Source: Mycteria americana
Lineage: Eukaryota > Chordata > Aves > Ciconiiformes > Ciconiidae
Length of the DNA stretch: 64,000 bases
Assembly: GCF_035582795.1 (NCBI RefSeq)
Contig: NC_134365.1
Span: 42,884,135 to 42,948,134, forward strand
Direction of reading: 5' to 3'
The notes beneath the pieces were generated by a model. The model was not told the DNA's origin. It saw nothing but the letters and a program-made list of their open reading frames with translations, and ran no database searches. Below, in pieces: positions 13,056 through 26,665 of this stretch. Position 1 is the first letter of the stretch; each line of letters opens with the position of its first letter. Made by a program: the position numbers and the translations under genes.

Positions 13056-16000
13056 AACTTTTGTTCCAGGCTTGATTTATCATTACTTCATTTTTCACTT
13101 CTCCTGGGCTTTTCTTTTGCCACCTTGATTTCAGTTATTGCGAGCTCAATCCCTTTTCAATTTTACACAAAATCTCATGTGTATAAGGTAATAAGTTAGA
13201 AAAACGTAAGGATTTCAGAGAAAGGAAACCCTGATCTGATGGTTACTGCAGGGCACTATCAGCCAGGGCTGGGAGACCTCCCATGCTACCCTGTGGCTTC
13301 CTTTGCCTTCCTGGCTCAACAACCTACCAGCTACCAGCCTACCCTCTGCAAAGTAGGGTGAATCAAGAATGCTTTTGGGAGCCACGAACTACCTTCAGTT
13401 AGCATTTGTGGAGTGCTCTACAGCGACTGTGCAACACGGCCTTACCAGCTCTGTCCCCGAGTTGGTGTTTTTGGCAGCAAGTGATATAAACTGGGGTACC
13501 TCTGATGTCAGCATTGCATTTGTCAGATCTTGTTGCAGATACTAATTATCCCCAAGGACATGTGAGTGCATTTGCTCCAGCAAAACACTTGGCGTCAGCT
13601 GATATCACTGCCAGTCTGTCTCTCTTGGGGACTTTTTTCTTTTTTGGCTAGTTTGCTAATTTAGTAAATATTTAGAAATCCATGTTCCTATTAAACTACA
13701 ACACTGGATACCATTCCCTTTTGTTCAAAATTGTTTACAGAAATAGACACAATTATATTAAGATTCCTAGTTAAGACTCACTGGGTTAAAGGCAAGAGAT
13801 ACTAAGTAAAAAAGGGGTGGGGAGAAAAGAGGGAATTTGGTACAGCAAAGTTCAACAGTGCCTTGAAGCCCTGGTAGTTGAAGCTCTAACAGAAAACCTG
13901 TTTCTAAACAGAAAACAGAAAGGGTTCAAAAATAAGGCAGTGAAAAATGAATGCCCAAGACAGAATATCAAACGCTACCCTTCGGAAGGCGACGGATAGA
14001 TGGGACGAGGTTGCCTCTAGCACGTGGCACAGAAAGCCAGGCCATGCATGGAAAACGTCTGTAGGGGCAGGTCTCTCAGGGAGAGGACGCCTTGTGCCCA
14101 GGCACGTGCTTCTGCTGAGCCCAGACCCCGGGGCTGCCTGTCCGCCGCTGCTCCCCCGGCACCCGCCAGTCTTTCCTGCGCACACGGGGCCAATGCCCTG
14201 CCCAAAGTGTTCATATCCCAGGGAGTCAGCAAACCGTGAGAGCAGTCAGAGCGGGGCAGAGGTCTCCAAACCGGAGTGAATACGGCTGTCGACACCAGAC
14301 AGCTCGGTTGCCAAGCCCAGACTTTTTCAGGAGGAAACTCCCAATTCACACAGATCGTTAGCAGGCCTGATGATTAAAGAGAGGCCAGAATACAACCCAA
14401 AATGTCGGCAAGGAACCGTGGTGCCCTCAAGGGAACAAAAGGCACCTTTTGACGACAGGCACATGGGGCCTAGCTTCTGACTACCTAGCCCAGGGACTTC
14501 CCGGTGACCACAGCTGCATGGCTTTTTCTCTCCGCTCCCAGGAAGGCTTCCCAATCCCTGCTGCTGGGGCCACGCTGTGAGCAGCACCCATGGTGGATGG
14601 TTAAAAATCAGTTCAGCTGTGTCCGTAGGAGCTGTAGCCATCTCTAGCTGCTTGGTGAACGATCCTGGAGCCGCTATGCTCTCACCAACAGCAGCTCGCA
14701 CCACCTTTCTTTCTTTATTAAATAAATACATTGCTATTTAGCCAACCTCTGGAGTAGCTGAAGCCAAAGGGTTAGGGGATGATGCAGAAAGAGTCCTGCT
14801 TGGCAGGATCCAGGTAGGAGGGTTTGCCCAGTGCAGACATAATGTGGTGGGACAGCGCGAACTTGTGCTGCCTTAGACAGCAGACGGGTTTGCATGCTTC
14901 AGCACGGAGAGGCAGCTCCAATTATTCAGCCAGCCCGCAGGCAGGCAGTTCCACCCTCAAGTGTCCAGGCGGAGGTCAGTAACCGTACACCCCGAAATTA
15001 TTTTAATTATGGGACAATCACTTTCCAGTGTATTCCATCTATTTTAGACAGGACCAACCCCAGGGACTCAGCTCCACTTTAAAAGGAAAGCTAATCAGCA
15101 TGGTTTACAAAGCACACACATGCCTTCTTTGAGCCAGCTTATCAAGATGGTTCTTTATGGGAACGTAATTTACCTTTTCGCAATGGGGGTCAAAGCATGA
15201 GGCTCTCAATGGAAAGACTTCCTCCCAGATGACAGACTGGGGAGGCAGTCTTCTTGCGGACTTTGATAAGGATGCAAAGCAGACAGCTAGGAATTCGCAT
15301 TGCAGCGTATAAGGTCCCCCTTTCACCTACCACCGCAACCAGCTAGGGTAGAACAAAGAGCTGGTTTCAAAGGGCTGGAGGCACAGCGCTTCTGCGCAGT
15401 GTAACACCGCATCCCAACAGGAGTGCTCCCAGGAAACCCCCCGTACAAATCCTCTGCAGCTCTCTGAAGGAATAAGAAATAAGCATCCTCTCTTCTCTAA
15501 AGAGGCGTGAGACAATCCATGGGATCTGGTACTCTGCAGATGGATTTGTGGATGCTGAAGTTAGTCCTGAACACTACTGAGGAGTCTGCTCTTCTTTCAT
15601 GGTGCAAAAATCTCCAGACATGAAAGGAGCCCTCCTGGCTAACAACACCCCCTCATATGCTTCTTCCCCTGAACATTTCCCATCTGGTTTCAAATCTTTG
15701 CATTCCTCCTCTCTTGAAAAATATAGTTTAGTAGGATTCAAACTCTTCCACCCCGGCGGGCTAGGTGTCTCCTTCAGAGGGGGCTGGAGGGGGCAGAGAA
15801 AGGGTGCTCTGGGATGCACTGCATGTCTTTAGCTCCTCTGACATGTGAAGATAAAGCATGACAGACCCCTGGCACGCGACACCAGACTCCTGACCCCACA
15901 CTCTATATCTGAAAGAAGCACCAGGTATCCTGTGATCAACAGCATAATTTGTGTGAGCCCCGGTACACCATCTCAATGTACATTACCATGTGTGCATTAA

Positions 16001-16647
16001 AATAACATGGAGAGTTGAAATGCACTAGGACAGCGTCTGTACCTGAATGTGCTGATTCAACTCTCAAAGCTGCATTAAGCAGCTGTAGTCTTCAAGCCCT
16101 GCAGATGTCTATTTTAATCATCTGTCTTAAAATATCAGCTGGTTTTATGCCCTATTCTGAAGCTTACCATCCCTCACAGAGGCTGAGTTGTTTTCTCTAA
16201 GCACTGCCATCCAATCAAAACTGGAAACAGGCAGGAAAAAGAGAAAATAAGAACAAGTTACTTTTGTTCGTACTTATTCCCACACATCTTGCACAGCTTG
16301 CGGCTGAAACACCTTGGGAGGGCGTAGCTGCGGAACCTGAGCCTGCCATCTGGATGAGACCAGCAGGACACTTTTATTGGAGATCTGAAACATGGCCGGC
16401 TAAGGTATGAACCTCATCAAAAGCACGGATTCGTGCTGGCAGAGATGACCCTTCTCCAAGCCTTCCTCCATCTCTTCTGACTTGCTGGCTAAGAAACATG
16501 CCCTTGTACAGCAGAGAAGCTGTTCCTTTCCATGGTAAAACACCCGGCCACAAAACAAGCTTGAGGGCCCTTCCTAAGCCACACTCACAGCATCAGCTCA
16601 CTAATTTCTCCACTGCCCTTTTAGTTTATTTTTTAGCAAAAACTAAC

Positions 16648-16668
16648 AAAAAAAAGGGGGTTTTTTTT
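16648..16668. repeat. A8-G5-T8 homopolymer palindrome
   Basis: Eight A, five G and eight T residues follow one another without interruption, so an 8-bp A/T stem would close a G5 loop. Sequencing of such a structure can be unreliable. Confidence 0.9.
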
Positions 16669-16779
16669 AGTAATATTGTTCCTCTCTTGACGTCTCTCCT
16701 CCCTCTCTCCGCTGTGCCACCCCAGGCTCTGACCTTCCAGAGTGCGCTGGGCTCACGCAGTCTAAGTATTTTAGTTATG

Positions 16780-16875
16780 CCCAAGGTACTTGCAATTTGT
16801 GCAGACACAGAGCCTAAGATCACCTGTAATCTTGTTAATTATGCTAATTACGGTCATTAAGGACATATTATAGAG
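16780..16875. promoter_or_regulatory. Candidate distal enhancer: cluster of TAAT cores with an E-box
   Basis: Within about 95 bases there is an E-box (CACCTG at about 16821) followed closely by ttaattatgctaattacggt and cattaa. This packs several homeodomain-type TAAT/ATTA cores into about 30 bases. Such clusters are typical of conserved noncoding elements in vertebrate gene deserts. Conservation itself cannot be seen from one sequence. Confidence 0.25.
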
Positions 16876-18865
16876 TTCACTGTTAATAGGAGCTTCCACG
16901 GACGCTTGCAGCCAAAACGGCCAAGGCCAGCTCTCCATACACAACTCTTCGTGACTCCCAAAGGAGGATGAGCGTGAAGCGTGCGATCTCGTGGCCCTGC
17001 CCTGCACCCTCAACCAGGGAGCTCTGCTCACCCACGGCCCGTGTCTGTTACTCATCATTGCGAAGCCAAGGCCTTTAGCAGGTCTCCTTCTCGTGGGTAG
17101 GGGAAGAAGGCAATATCCAGCAGAGGAAATTGGAGAAAAATATTTTCAACCCTTTACTTGTTCTTGGACCTCCTCCACAGCCTAGATAAACTAAAATATT
17201 TAAGCACCTCACGCTTGCGTTACAGAGCTTTTCTGCTTTGAACGAAAGGGAGAACATTGAAGCGGTAAGACCTGCGTTTTGCCTTGCAAGATAACTGCTC
17301 ACAGCCCCCGGTTTGAAGGAACCTGACACATCTGGCTCTGGCACGCAGCAGCACGCTCGTTTTCCCTCCAGTGACTCATTTAACAACTCCTCAAGGAAAA
17401 ATTACTACTACTGGAACAGAAAAAAACAGCCTCCTAGGCACTGTTACGATCAGCTGCGTGGAGAGGAGCTGGTGAGTATGAAGAGGTGAAAATGATGCCT
17501 GTGAGGGTGGGCTGGAGGCCAGCAGCTGGAGGGCAGGGAGTGGGGCGGGAGAGGTGTGACGGTCCGTGGACTGGAGCCCCGTTGCTAACCACCGAGAGGA
17601 GAAGCTAAGCTTTGGCCTCTGCCGCGAGCTGGTTTCGCACTCGCCCTGGCCAGGGCAGATGCCTATCGTCCATATTGCAAGAGTGGGCGAGGTGGGTCCA
17701 GCCCCGGTGCCGGGGTCTGCCCGAGGGAAGCAGTCAGCCTCCCTCCCCAGGGCGGCAACCGCAGGTTGAGGCCAGGTGAATCATCTGCTCGACTCACGGC
17801 AATCCTCCTTGCTAGGCTTACACCCTTCAGGCTGGGGTTTAGGCTCTTCCTCTGGTCAGCCGGGCCTTCCAGACGGCAAGCCAGCCGTTTGCAAGACACT
17901 TGTGCTTAGATGGATGGGAGGAGGCTTGCCCTCGGGAGACAGCAGCCTCTCCTCACAGCAAAACAGCTCGAGTGAGTTACGGCTTCTCGTGCGGCGGCAT
18001 GCAAAATTGTCAGGCTCCTGGCATGTGAGTGACTGTCTGTGTATCTCAGAGAGACAACTTACAAACAGATTCTGGGGGATTTTATGCTAATAAAGCTCTG
18101 CTTTTGCTGCTGTTCGTTCAGAAATCTTTATTTTAGCTGTTGTTTTCATTTTTCAAAGCCTGCTTTGTCAGTGAACACCCGTGTCCTCCTAACTGTGGCA
18201 CGGAAAACACTGCTGACAATTATTCTGCAGTTACAACACATCACGTTAGGTGGTCCTATCTCAATGCGGCAGGCAGCTGATGGGTGGGGAGGGGAAACTG
18301 ATATAGCCTAGCCATGAGGTCTCGCTGCCTGCCTGGGAAATAAAGGACACCGAAATATAACTGCGTGGGAAGGAATTCCAAGAAGAATTTGTCCCAAACC
18401 ATTTCTGGAAACAGATGATAACATTATTTACCCAAATACAGGAAGCTCGAGATTGCAATGAATGACGAAAGGCAAGAACTAAGGGTGAGGGGGAGAAAAA
18501 TGTCCTTCCCCCTCCCCCTTCCCGAAAGATAGAAGGAAAAACCCCACCAGCAAACCCCCGGTTATTGGGCTGTGTGCTCACGAGCTGATCCATCCCTCTG
18601 TCTCTGCGTGTGCGTCTCTCACCCGCACAGCTCTGCCCGGCCCCCTTTGCATCCTAGCGCCGGGGGCTCTTTCCAAAGCCAGGCATGGTATCCCGCGGAG
18701 AAGAGTCCAGCTGTTGGGATCCTTCCCAGAAATCAAACACTGCCGCATTCAAGCCTTTCTGGCCTTTCAGTAGTTAATCTGGGGATACCCAGAAACCCGA
18801 GAGCAACGCTACCCCCCTCCAATGAGAAGGGATGGGAAGCGATGGGGTGTGCTTCAAAGCCTTCG

Positions 18866-18882
18866 TATTTATTTATTTATTT
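18866..18882 (+). repeat. (TATT)4 microsatellite
   Basis: Four tandem TATT units, followed by TGTG. Short and uninterrupted. Confidence 0.85.
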
Positions 18883-21800
18883 GTGTTCATGTTTATGTAA
18901 ATTTTGCATAAATCTGGATTGAACTTTGGGAGCCCAAGCTCTCAAATACAGAACCCAGCTGTTTGAAATCACGAGGAACGTACATTCCCACCAGCAGCGT
19001 AAATCCAAAATATAAAAAGGCAAACAGCCCAGCTAGCCAAAGGAGGGACCGAGGGGGGATTAGCTCTCACAGAACAGTACCCTATCTTCTTGTGTGTTTA
19101 TTTATTTTTTTAATGTTGCTGCCTGCTCTGTAGTAAAAAAAAGATGCTGGTTATTTTGGAATCCACAGCGATGCCAAGCATCCCTCAGCATCTGCTCACA
19201 GCGGTTCCCAGCCATGGCTTCTGCTGCGCTCAAACCAAGTGAAAGCAGCACAGACCCAAGGTATTTTATCACGGTGACAGCCTGACTGATCTGGATTCAG
19301 CAGCATTTTATTTATCTCGGCAGCGCCAATCAGCCCAGCCACGGTGAATCTGCTGGAAGACCAAGGGGTTCCTCCTCATCGCTGACCATGGCTCAATGTC
19401 CCCAGGGTCACCTCAGCTCTTCTGGGGCTTAGGAAGGCTGCAGATCACAGTCACTCTGGTCGTGGCTTCATGGCACACTGACAGCATTTGCGGTCTGGTT
19501 GTGGGATGCCGAGCACCAAGTCAACACAAACTCACCGTTTTCATTTGTCTGTCCTCAAAACAATTGGGCTTGTTAACTTTGTTTGAAGGAGCTTTATGTT
19601 AGCTCAAATATCAGCTGTAGTCCCCTCTGCCAGCATCAAGCCACATCCCCAGCGTATGGTCCGTATCGTGTGCTTTGTAAAAATTTAACAGCAACGTCAG
19701 CAGAGGCACATGCACACATCTGAGCTGAACGTGCTCGTACGACGGGGCACTCCAGTGAGCAGCGGCCGTACTGGTGACCTCTGAGGCTCAGGCCGCCACT
19801 CATTGACTTTAGGGTAAGTTAGATCTGTCCCTTAGGCGTGGAGACGTATATAGGGTCTCTGCAGAAGACGTTAAAGTACCTGCTACAGAGATCAGCCCTC
19901 CCTTCCCAGCTATTACTTTATAAAAGGGGGAGAAGTTAACCTTCTGAGCCTTTATTTAAGCCCTAAAAAAAATATCGGCTTTTCAACTGTATTCTTTCAG
20001 TGAAATCTGTGAACGTTATAATTATTATTATAATAAAGATTATAATAAAGATTTTGACAATCTGCTTTGACACCTAAATGCGGAATTGGGATTATGATGC
20101 AAAAATCTCAGCTCAAGTGGGAAAACATGTTAAGGCATCCTTAGGGCAAGCTTATACCTAGCCTTACACCCTAAATGAACTAGGCAGTAAGTGCAAATAC
20201 ATGGATTAGCAGGTCCCCATTTTCTACAGATAGGCATTTCTATACACAAAAATGTATTGGCAGAAAGGAATAAGCAAGGGTGAAGTTGGCAATTCAGAGG
20301 TTAATTACTATCCTTAAGAAAAAAAATCCCACTTCAGGCACATCAGCTTTAAAGCTAGTTGGAAGTGGCCCTCTAAGAGGTGGAAGCAGCAGACAGCCAA
20401 AAATAGAAGCTCTTCAGTCTATGATACAATAAGCGTGATGTGATACAAAGTCTGTGATAAAATTTCACTGTAAAAGCACCTTACAAAACAAGAGAAGGGG
20501 CAAATCAGTTCAGTGAACTCTGAGAGCCCCTAAAGCCAATGGGATCTCTCACTGATGCCTAAGGTAAGGTATTTTCTCCCCTGGCCTGGCGCAGGTCTGA
20601 GGCTGTGACCAGTAAGCTGGCCTGATTTACCCCAGGACTCCAGTTAGCAGTAATAGGTGAGCCCTGGTCCCTGCAACATTGGGACCCTGAATTCGCCACT
20701 GCAAAAAAGTCCCCGAAGCATGTACAAACCCTCTGCAGCTTGAGGGCTGATGCCATCCACCTGCCTAACCCGGTTTTCTCTCCTCCCGTTTTCCAGGCAG
20801 GATCTGAAAGGGAACGATGCTCCCCCAAAGCTCCCCTGGTGCCTCTTCGTCCTTCCAGCATTCAACACCGTCTTTCCTAGTCCTCAAGCTGGTCTTTGCT
20901 AGTCCTTGCTAGGTGAGTAGCTGTGACTGAGCAGAGGCAGGGATAGTGCTTGTCGGTGGATACACCTCGGGGACAAAGTTAAGACTTCAGCTGGGCACAC
21001 GCGATTGCCTCCCGGTGACTGTGATGCATTTCAATGTCAGACATCATATATTAGTGTTTAGGTGACAGCTTTTTTTACAGTACCAATGCCTGTGTTACAA
21101 TGATACCCCTCCAGAGCCCACTGGTGACTGAGTGCTGGTAATTAAAATGATTCAGCCCATCCTTAAGCGGACTATTTATGCATTTATTTTACCATGCCTT
21201 TTCCCAGTGAAACTGCCTTGATGACACTTTTCTTAAATGCTCCTGTGACACCTGCCACTGCAGACAATCACTAAGGAATGAATTACAGCCATGATTAACT
21301 TTCAGCTAAATAGAAAAGAAAATACTTGAACTAAAACTCATCACCTGTTTTGATACAAATTAAAAACATTGGCTTTTTCAGTAAGGCAAGGCTCCGAACA
21401 CTGCAGCACCCTAAATTCATGCAGATGCTATTTAACCACAGCTATCTGCTATTACTTTTTCCTCATCTAAACAACAGCGCAGTTAGCAGAAGTCATGTGA
21501 AAGGGGCTGACGTTAGATAGAGAATGTCGTTAATGTTATGGTTCCAAAGAAAAGTAAGATTTCTTTTATATTCGTTCATGGCTGCAGCTGATAATTGCTT
21601 CCTGTCTTACACCTACACAAAATCCATGAATATAATTACAGCAGCGCAGTGCAGAGTTCAATCAGAAGGGAGTATTGATTTGCGTATAAATCAAAAGCCA
21701 TCTTCCTCCAGTTGTATTTACATGAAAAAAATAATAGGACTTTTCTGAAAAAGCTGCATAATCAAGAAAGGGTAGTGTATTGCAGAAAACCTCACTCATA

Positions 21801-23129
21801 GATTATATGGCCAGAAGGGAATAATATAATCATCTAAATGTGTCTATATATGCAAGCCACAGGATTTCCCAAATTAATCAAGCTTTGATCTACAATGTTG
21901 GGGGGTTTTTTGAAGAAAAAAAATTGACTTATTTTGGTAGATTTTTAAGTGCATACTTTCATTTATATGCACATAAATTATTACCATGTTCCTCTGTGCA
22001 GCAGAGCCTGTTGCCTGGAACAGAAGCAGATGCTTCTGTTCTTGGGGTGCACAGCCGGGTGACTATCACTCACCAGCAAAGACAGGGATGCCAATCAGCA
22101 CTGGGGTTGCTAACAGGAGTGGGGAGGAACAGCTGTAATTTTTTAGCTCCCTCGCCTGCTTCCCCTGGAAAATCCACGTCAAGACTTTGCAGTAAAGACA
22201 ACATCTGAATGAGGAGAGGTTTCCTTTCTTGATAGGTAGTGTACTTTGGGGAATCCTGTCTGTAGGGCTATGAAAGCAAAGGTGAGAAAGCAGAGGAAAG
22301 TCTGAATTTGGCATTATGGAGCCAGATCCAAAGCCCAGAAAGGCACATCCCTTGCGTAGGCTGGGGTCCAGCTGGGGAGGGTCCCTGTTCAGCACATAGT
22401 ACCTGCAGAAAAACAGCAGACTGGCTTTTTGCACCTGAAGCTGGCTGGGGGGGGACACAAACCTATTTTCAGCTAGATCTGCCCTGCCGAGAGCTCCCTC
22501 CTACACAGCAGTCTTTATTAAAGGTTGATCTGTTCTGCGCTCTCTTCATGAGTAAATGGCATCCTCCACTGTAAATGCTAACCTTGCCCCAGAGAAAAGG
22601 GTAGCATGCTCCTCCTTCCCCATCACCCAGGCTTCATAAAGATAACTTGCTCGCCTATATAATTTTCTGCAGTTTGTCTGAAGGGAGCTTTTAGGACTGA
22701 AAGACTGAACGGAGACATTTCTATAGGTTCTTCATTATTTGAGCTGCCAGCACGGGGTTCGGGAAGGATGCAGAACCGCAAGGTCTCGTCTCTGCACGGA
22801 GGTTGCACTGGGTAGTAACGGAGAACTAGAAAGCAGCAGAGGCACATACTGCTGTGAAAGCATTTACACAGCTCAGGTTTTGCAAAGGAAATGGAAGAGG
22901 GTGTGTAAGTGAAAGATCATTTGAACCCAGTAGAGCTGCCACCTCTTCAGGAGGTACAATAACATCCATAAAAACCTTTCTTTTCACTCTCTCTAGCTAC
23001 ACCAGCACAAAATGAGACCACATCGGTACCTCTGCTAAACATCCATCACTGAGCACTCAGCTCAAATTAACTGTTTTGGGAACACTTGCAGTGTCCTGAC
23101 TTAGCCTGGGGCTACTAGCAGTGAAAGCT

Positions 23130-23560
23130 CATTTTTGTCAGCCGAGAAGAAATCAATCACAACTGATGACTGCGTTAATATTATTCATCACTCCCTGAAG
23201 ATTTCTTTCTAGTGAGCCACCTAAATAATTAATATTAAAATTGATTTTATGAAGCATTCTCAGATGGTGTAATAAATGTATACTAACGGTCTATTTACGA
23301 GGCCACAGTGCAGAAGGATTAAAACCTGATCAATTATGACATGCCTTCATTTTTGAATAGGAGCCTGTTTGAAGAAACACAGTCTATGCAGAGTATAATT
23401 ACATGTACTAAGTTACAACACAATCTGTTCTGCCACTGACTGACTAGTGTTTGTTAGATTAAAAACACTGCTAGGAAATGGCTAACTAATTAATCAAACT
23501 GGCTCATTTCCAAGAGCTTTCATTTGATCAGTTGTGCCTCAGATCTATTTTTATAGAAAC
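23130..23560. promoter_or_regulatory. Candidate conserved noncoding element, AT-rich with many TAAT motifs
   Basis: The stretch is AT-rich but not low-complexity. It contains repeated homeodomain-like cores (ctaaataattaatattaaaa, gctaactaattaatcaaact), TGATCAATTATGAC and GATCA sites. It resembles developmental enhancers of vertebrate gene deserts in texture. No open frame or repeat explains it. The call is inference. Confidence 0.25.
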
Positions 23561-25441
23561 ACTCAACCAAACAGAAAAAGTTACTGCAATGGAAAGACAA
23601 GAGCAGTGCTTTAAGAAATCACAGTAAAGAGTGCATATATTTTTTTTCATGGCTCTAACTAATATGAGTCAAAACTTTTTAAAAATATGTAAATATCTTA
23701 TTAGCAAGTATCAAGGAAATATGATGGATAGGAGGACTGCCAAAGCACACCCAATATATGTATATATACACCAGCTATCCTGTTTTCCAAGTGCCATCCT
23801 CCATAGATAAAAAATCAGCATGAAATACTTTAAGTCTTCTTAAGACTTAGGAAGCTGAATTGTATTAAGCACTTGTGTCACTGAGCTTGGAGAAGATACA
23901 CAAAGCTGTCCTTGTACCTGAGGAATAGCTATAGCTAGGTAATTAAAGCTATGGAAAAGCCTTGTGGGATTTTCCATGAAGTTTCATTGTTAGCCAGACT
24001 CTCAAAGACCTTAATGTTGTATTCCTGTGCCTAGCAAGTAAATGCCCAGCTCTACAGGGGGAGTCCACAGACTAAGGTTAAGAGCAAATGCTCACACATA
24101 AGCTAGGAGAAGAGTTTAGCACCTCAAAATGGGATCCTAAGCAGACATCGTGTAGCTACCCAAGAAGATGCTAAAAGGCAAGGGAGGGCTCCTGCTGCTT
24201 TCTCCGATGTAGCACCCCATGAGCCACTGAGCCACAGTGATAACCCCCTTCCGAGGATGAACATGTCGTCCCATGGAGCATGGAGGGCCCCATCTCCATT
24301 TTCTCTGTAAACAGAGAACACATTAGCAGTCTTGTTGAACCCAGGGTGATCTAAAGGATGTCAGAAAGACAAAGGGGAGGATAACTTAATAAAATTAGCA
24401 ATTTTTCAGCCGTGTTTCTAACACAGAGTTTCTACGACATATTTTGTCTGTTAATAAAAGACTATCTAATGAAATTAAGTGTATGATCAAACAGCTGATA
24501 AAAAATGCTGCCTCAGAAAGCAATGTCAAAAGATGGGGTAACCCCTAGCTTTTGGCCTTGGAGCTAGAATACTCATAGAGGGACCCTGGGGAAGACACTG
24601 CCTCCCATCCCTTCCTGTGAAGCAAGAGCTGGGCAGACAGGGCTGGGAAGGTGATGAGGCAAGGCAGAAACTAAGCGAGAAAATAACTTGATTATGTAAA
24701 GTGAAAACCACCGTGTATAGACCCTAAAGAAGACAGTCCCCTTGTGAAGACAGTCACAGATATGCAAGTCCTTTTACGAACATATGATTTTTCTCCTACT
24801 GAATCCAAGAAGATTTAGATAGTAAGCCTACCAAGGTGCCTTGGAAACTCACTCAACAGCATATGTGCATATTGACTTGTCTACCAGCTTGAGAAATTGA
24901 ACCCTGACTGTTCACAGCATGACAGCCTAAGTTGCAAGAAGGTGATGCCGTCTTCTGTGTACAGAATTAGTCAATCCCCATCTGCTGGTGTGCCTATAAT
25001 TCTAGTCATCTCCTGAAAGGAGATTAAAAGCCAGGCAGATAATTAAAACGCAAAATGTTTTAAAACACAAAATGTTCCACGCAGGCTAGCAGCTGAAATA
25101 ATTTTTGCTGTTATGTCTTCTCCGTCTCCTCTTCCCCAAACATTTGGTGAGTTTGCTTTCTGACAGGGATGTTCACTAGACATTAATGTTTTATGAAACT
25201 CTTAAAGAATATTTATAAAAAGCAGATCTCAAATATGTCACCACCAATGTTTGCATTATGCAGCCTACACCTTGCCACTCAGGAGTCAACTGCATGTCAC
25301 GCATATTCACTGATGAAGTAGAACACAGCTGAGAAGTCCAGGGATAAAGAGAAACATCAACAATTTAAATGGGCACAGTAAGTTTTATAGAAAGACCAAT
25401 ATATTCCATAATTTGAAGATGTCCATTTGACCAGGCAACAT

Positions 25442-25467
25442 CCTAATGAGCAAGCCTAATGAGCAAG
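25442..25467 (+). repeat. Perfect tandem 13-bp duplication
   Basis: The unit cctaatgagcaag occurs twice, head to tail and without mismatches, consistent with a replication-slippage duplication. Confidence 0.9.
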
Positions 25468-26657
25468 CAGGATATTTAATGAATACATAGATGGAGAAGT
25501 ACCTAGGATGAACATCAGTAAAGCCAGCTCAGGACAGTACAGGCTACACTGCCCAGCAAGACCATGGCCCAAAAATGGGCAGCTCTTCGCCCCATCCCCT
25601 CCAGGGACCAACATCAGCTGTTGTTACACAAGGACATGAGAAGCCCCAGTGGCTCCGACACAGGATCATACTAGTATGGCTGGGCAGGTCATGGGTCAGA
25701 GCTGGCTTGGGTCCAGCTGGCCAGGGACATGCCGCTGCTGGCACACATCCATTGCAGGCACTCCGTTGAGGACCTTGCAACTTTAGGCACCTCTAAGATC
25801 AATCAGCATTTTAGCACGGGCTTTGAAGATTGCATTTCTCAGCTGATGATCCTGCAGTGGTACTGAGGTGGTTCCTGTTTGTTTGTCTGCCTAAACCCCA
25901 ATTATTTGAGAAAATGTTCTTAGCAAAATTACAAGGAGTGAGCTCTATTCTTTGTGCACTTAACACATGGGTAAATTTTGCTAAAGCCACAAACTCTATA
26001 GTCCTTAAAGGCCTTGGAATTTGAACCATCATACCAACTAATTAGTTAATATCTGTGGCCCAATTTAAAGTAATTATGGTAGTTTCACCTTCATTTACTT
26101 GAATTAAAGTTTATCCTGAGTACAGGCTACATAAAACATGAGAGAATTCCAAAGATTAACTGAGTTACAAATGATCCCTGCATAATTAATTTTTGTTCAA
26201 ATGCTTAGTGAATTACAAGTGTATGCCCCATAATAAATTCAATAATTTCAGAAATTTCATCTCCATGGTAAAAGTGTCCTCACATAAGGACAGTTCCGGT
26301 TCCCCAAATGCATCCATTTATTCACAGAAGAGATCTCTGGTTACAGCCTTCTTCCGAGACCCTCCTCCAGCACAGGGCAGTTAAAATCTCTCCATTTCCT
26401 AGTGAGAAGGTTTTGTGGCAAGGAAATCTGGAAAAAAACTGAAAAGCTCTTATATGCATTATTTTTTTCACCTGCAAAATCTAATAGTGGAAGTCACTAC
26501 ATAGTAACTGTTGTCTGAGCATCGAGAAATGGAAATAGTGTTCTTTTGTCCCTCTTTTTTACAGGGCTACTTTCCCACATGAGATTGATGTATGCTGTTA
26601 GATGTGTCTATACAGATAACTGTTCACAGTGTCCACAGGAAACTTGGTACGTGATGG

Positions 26658-26665
26658 TGACGTCA
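26658..26665. promoter_or_regulatory. Perfect palindromic CRE-type motif
   Basis: TGACGTCA, the full CREB/ATF consensus, occurs here in gene-desert DNA. A match of this length is expected occasionally by chance, and no promoter is visible beside it. Confidence 0.2.

Noticed and set aside
12598-13128. 176-codon plus-strand open frame
   Set aside because: Its 3' third runs through a probable MIR relic and the remainder is not recognisable, so coding is unlikely.
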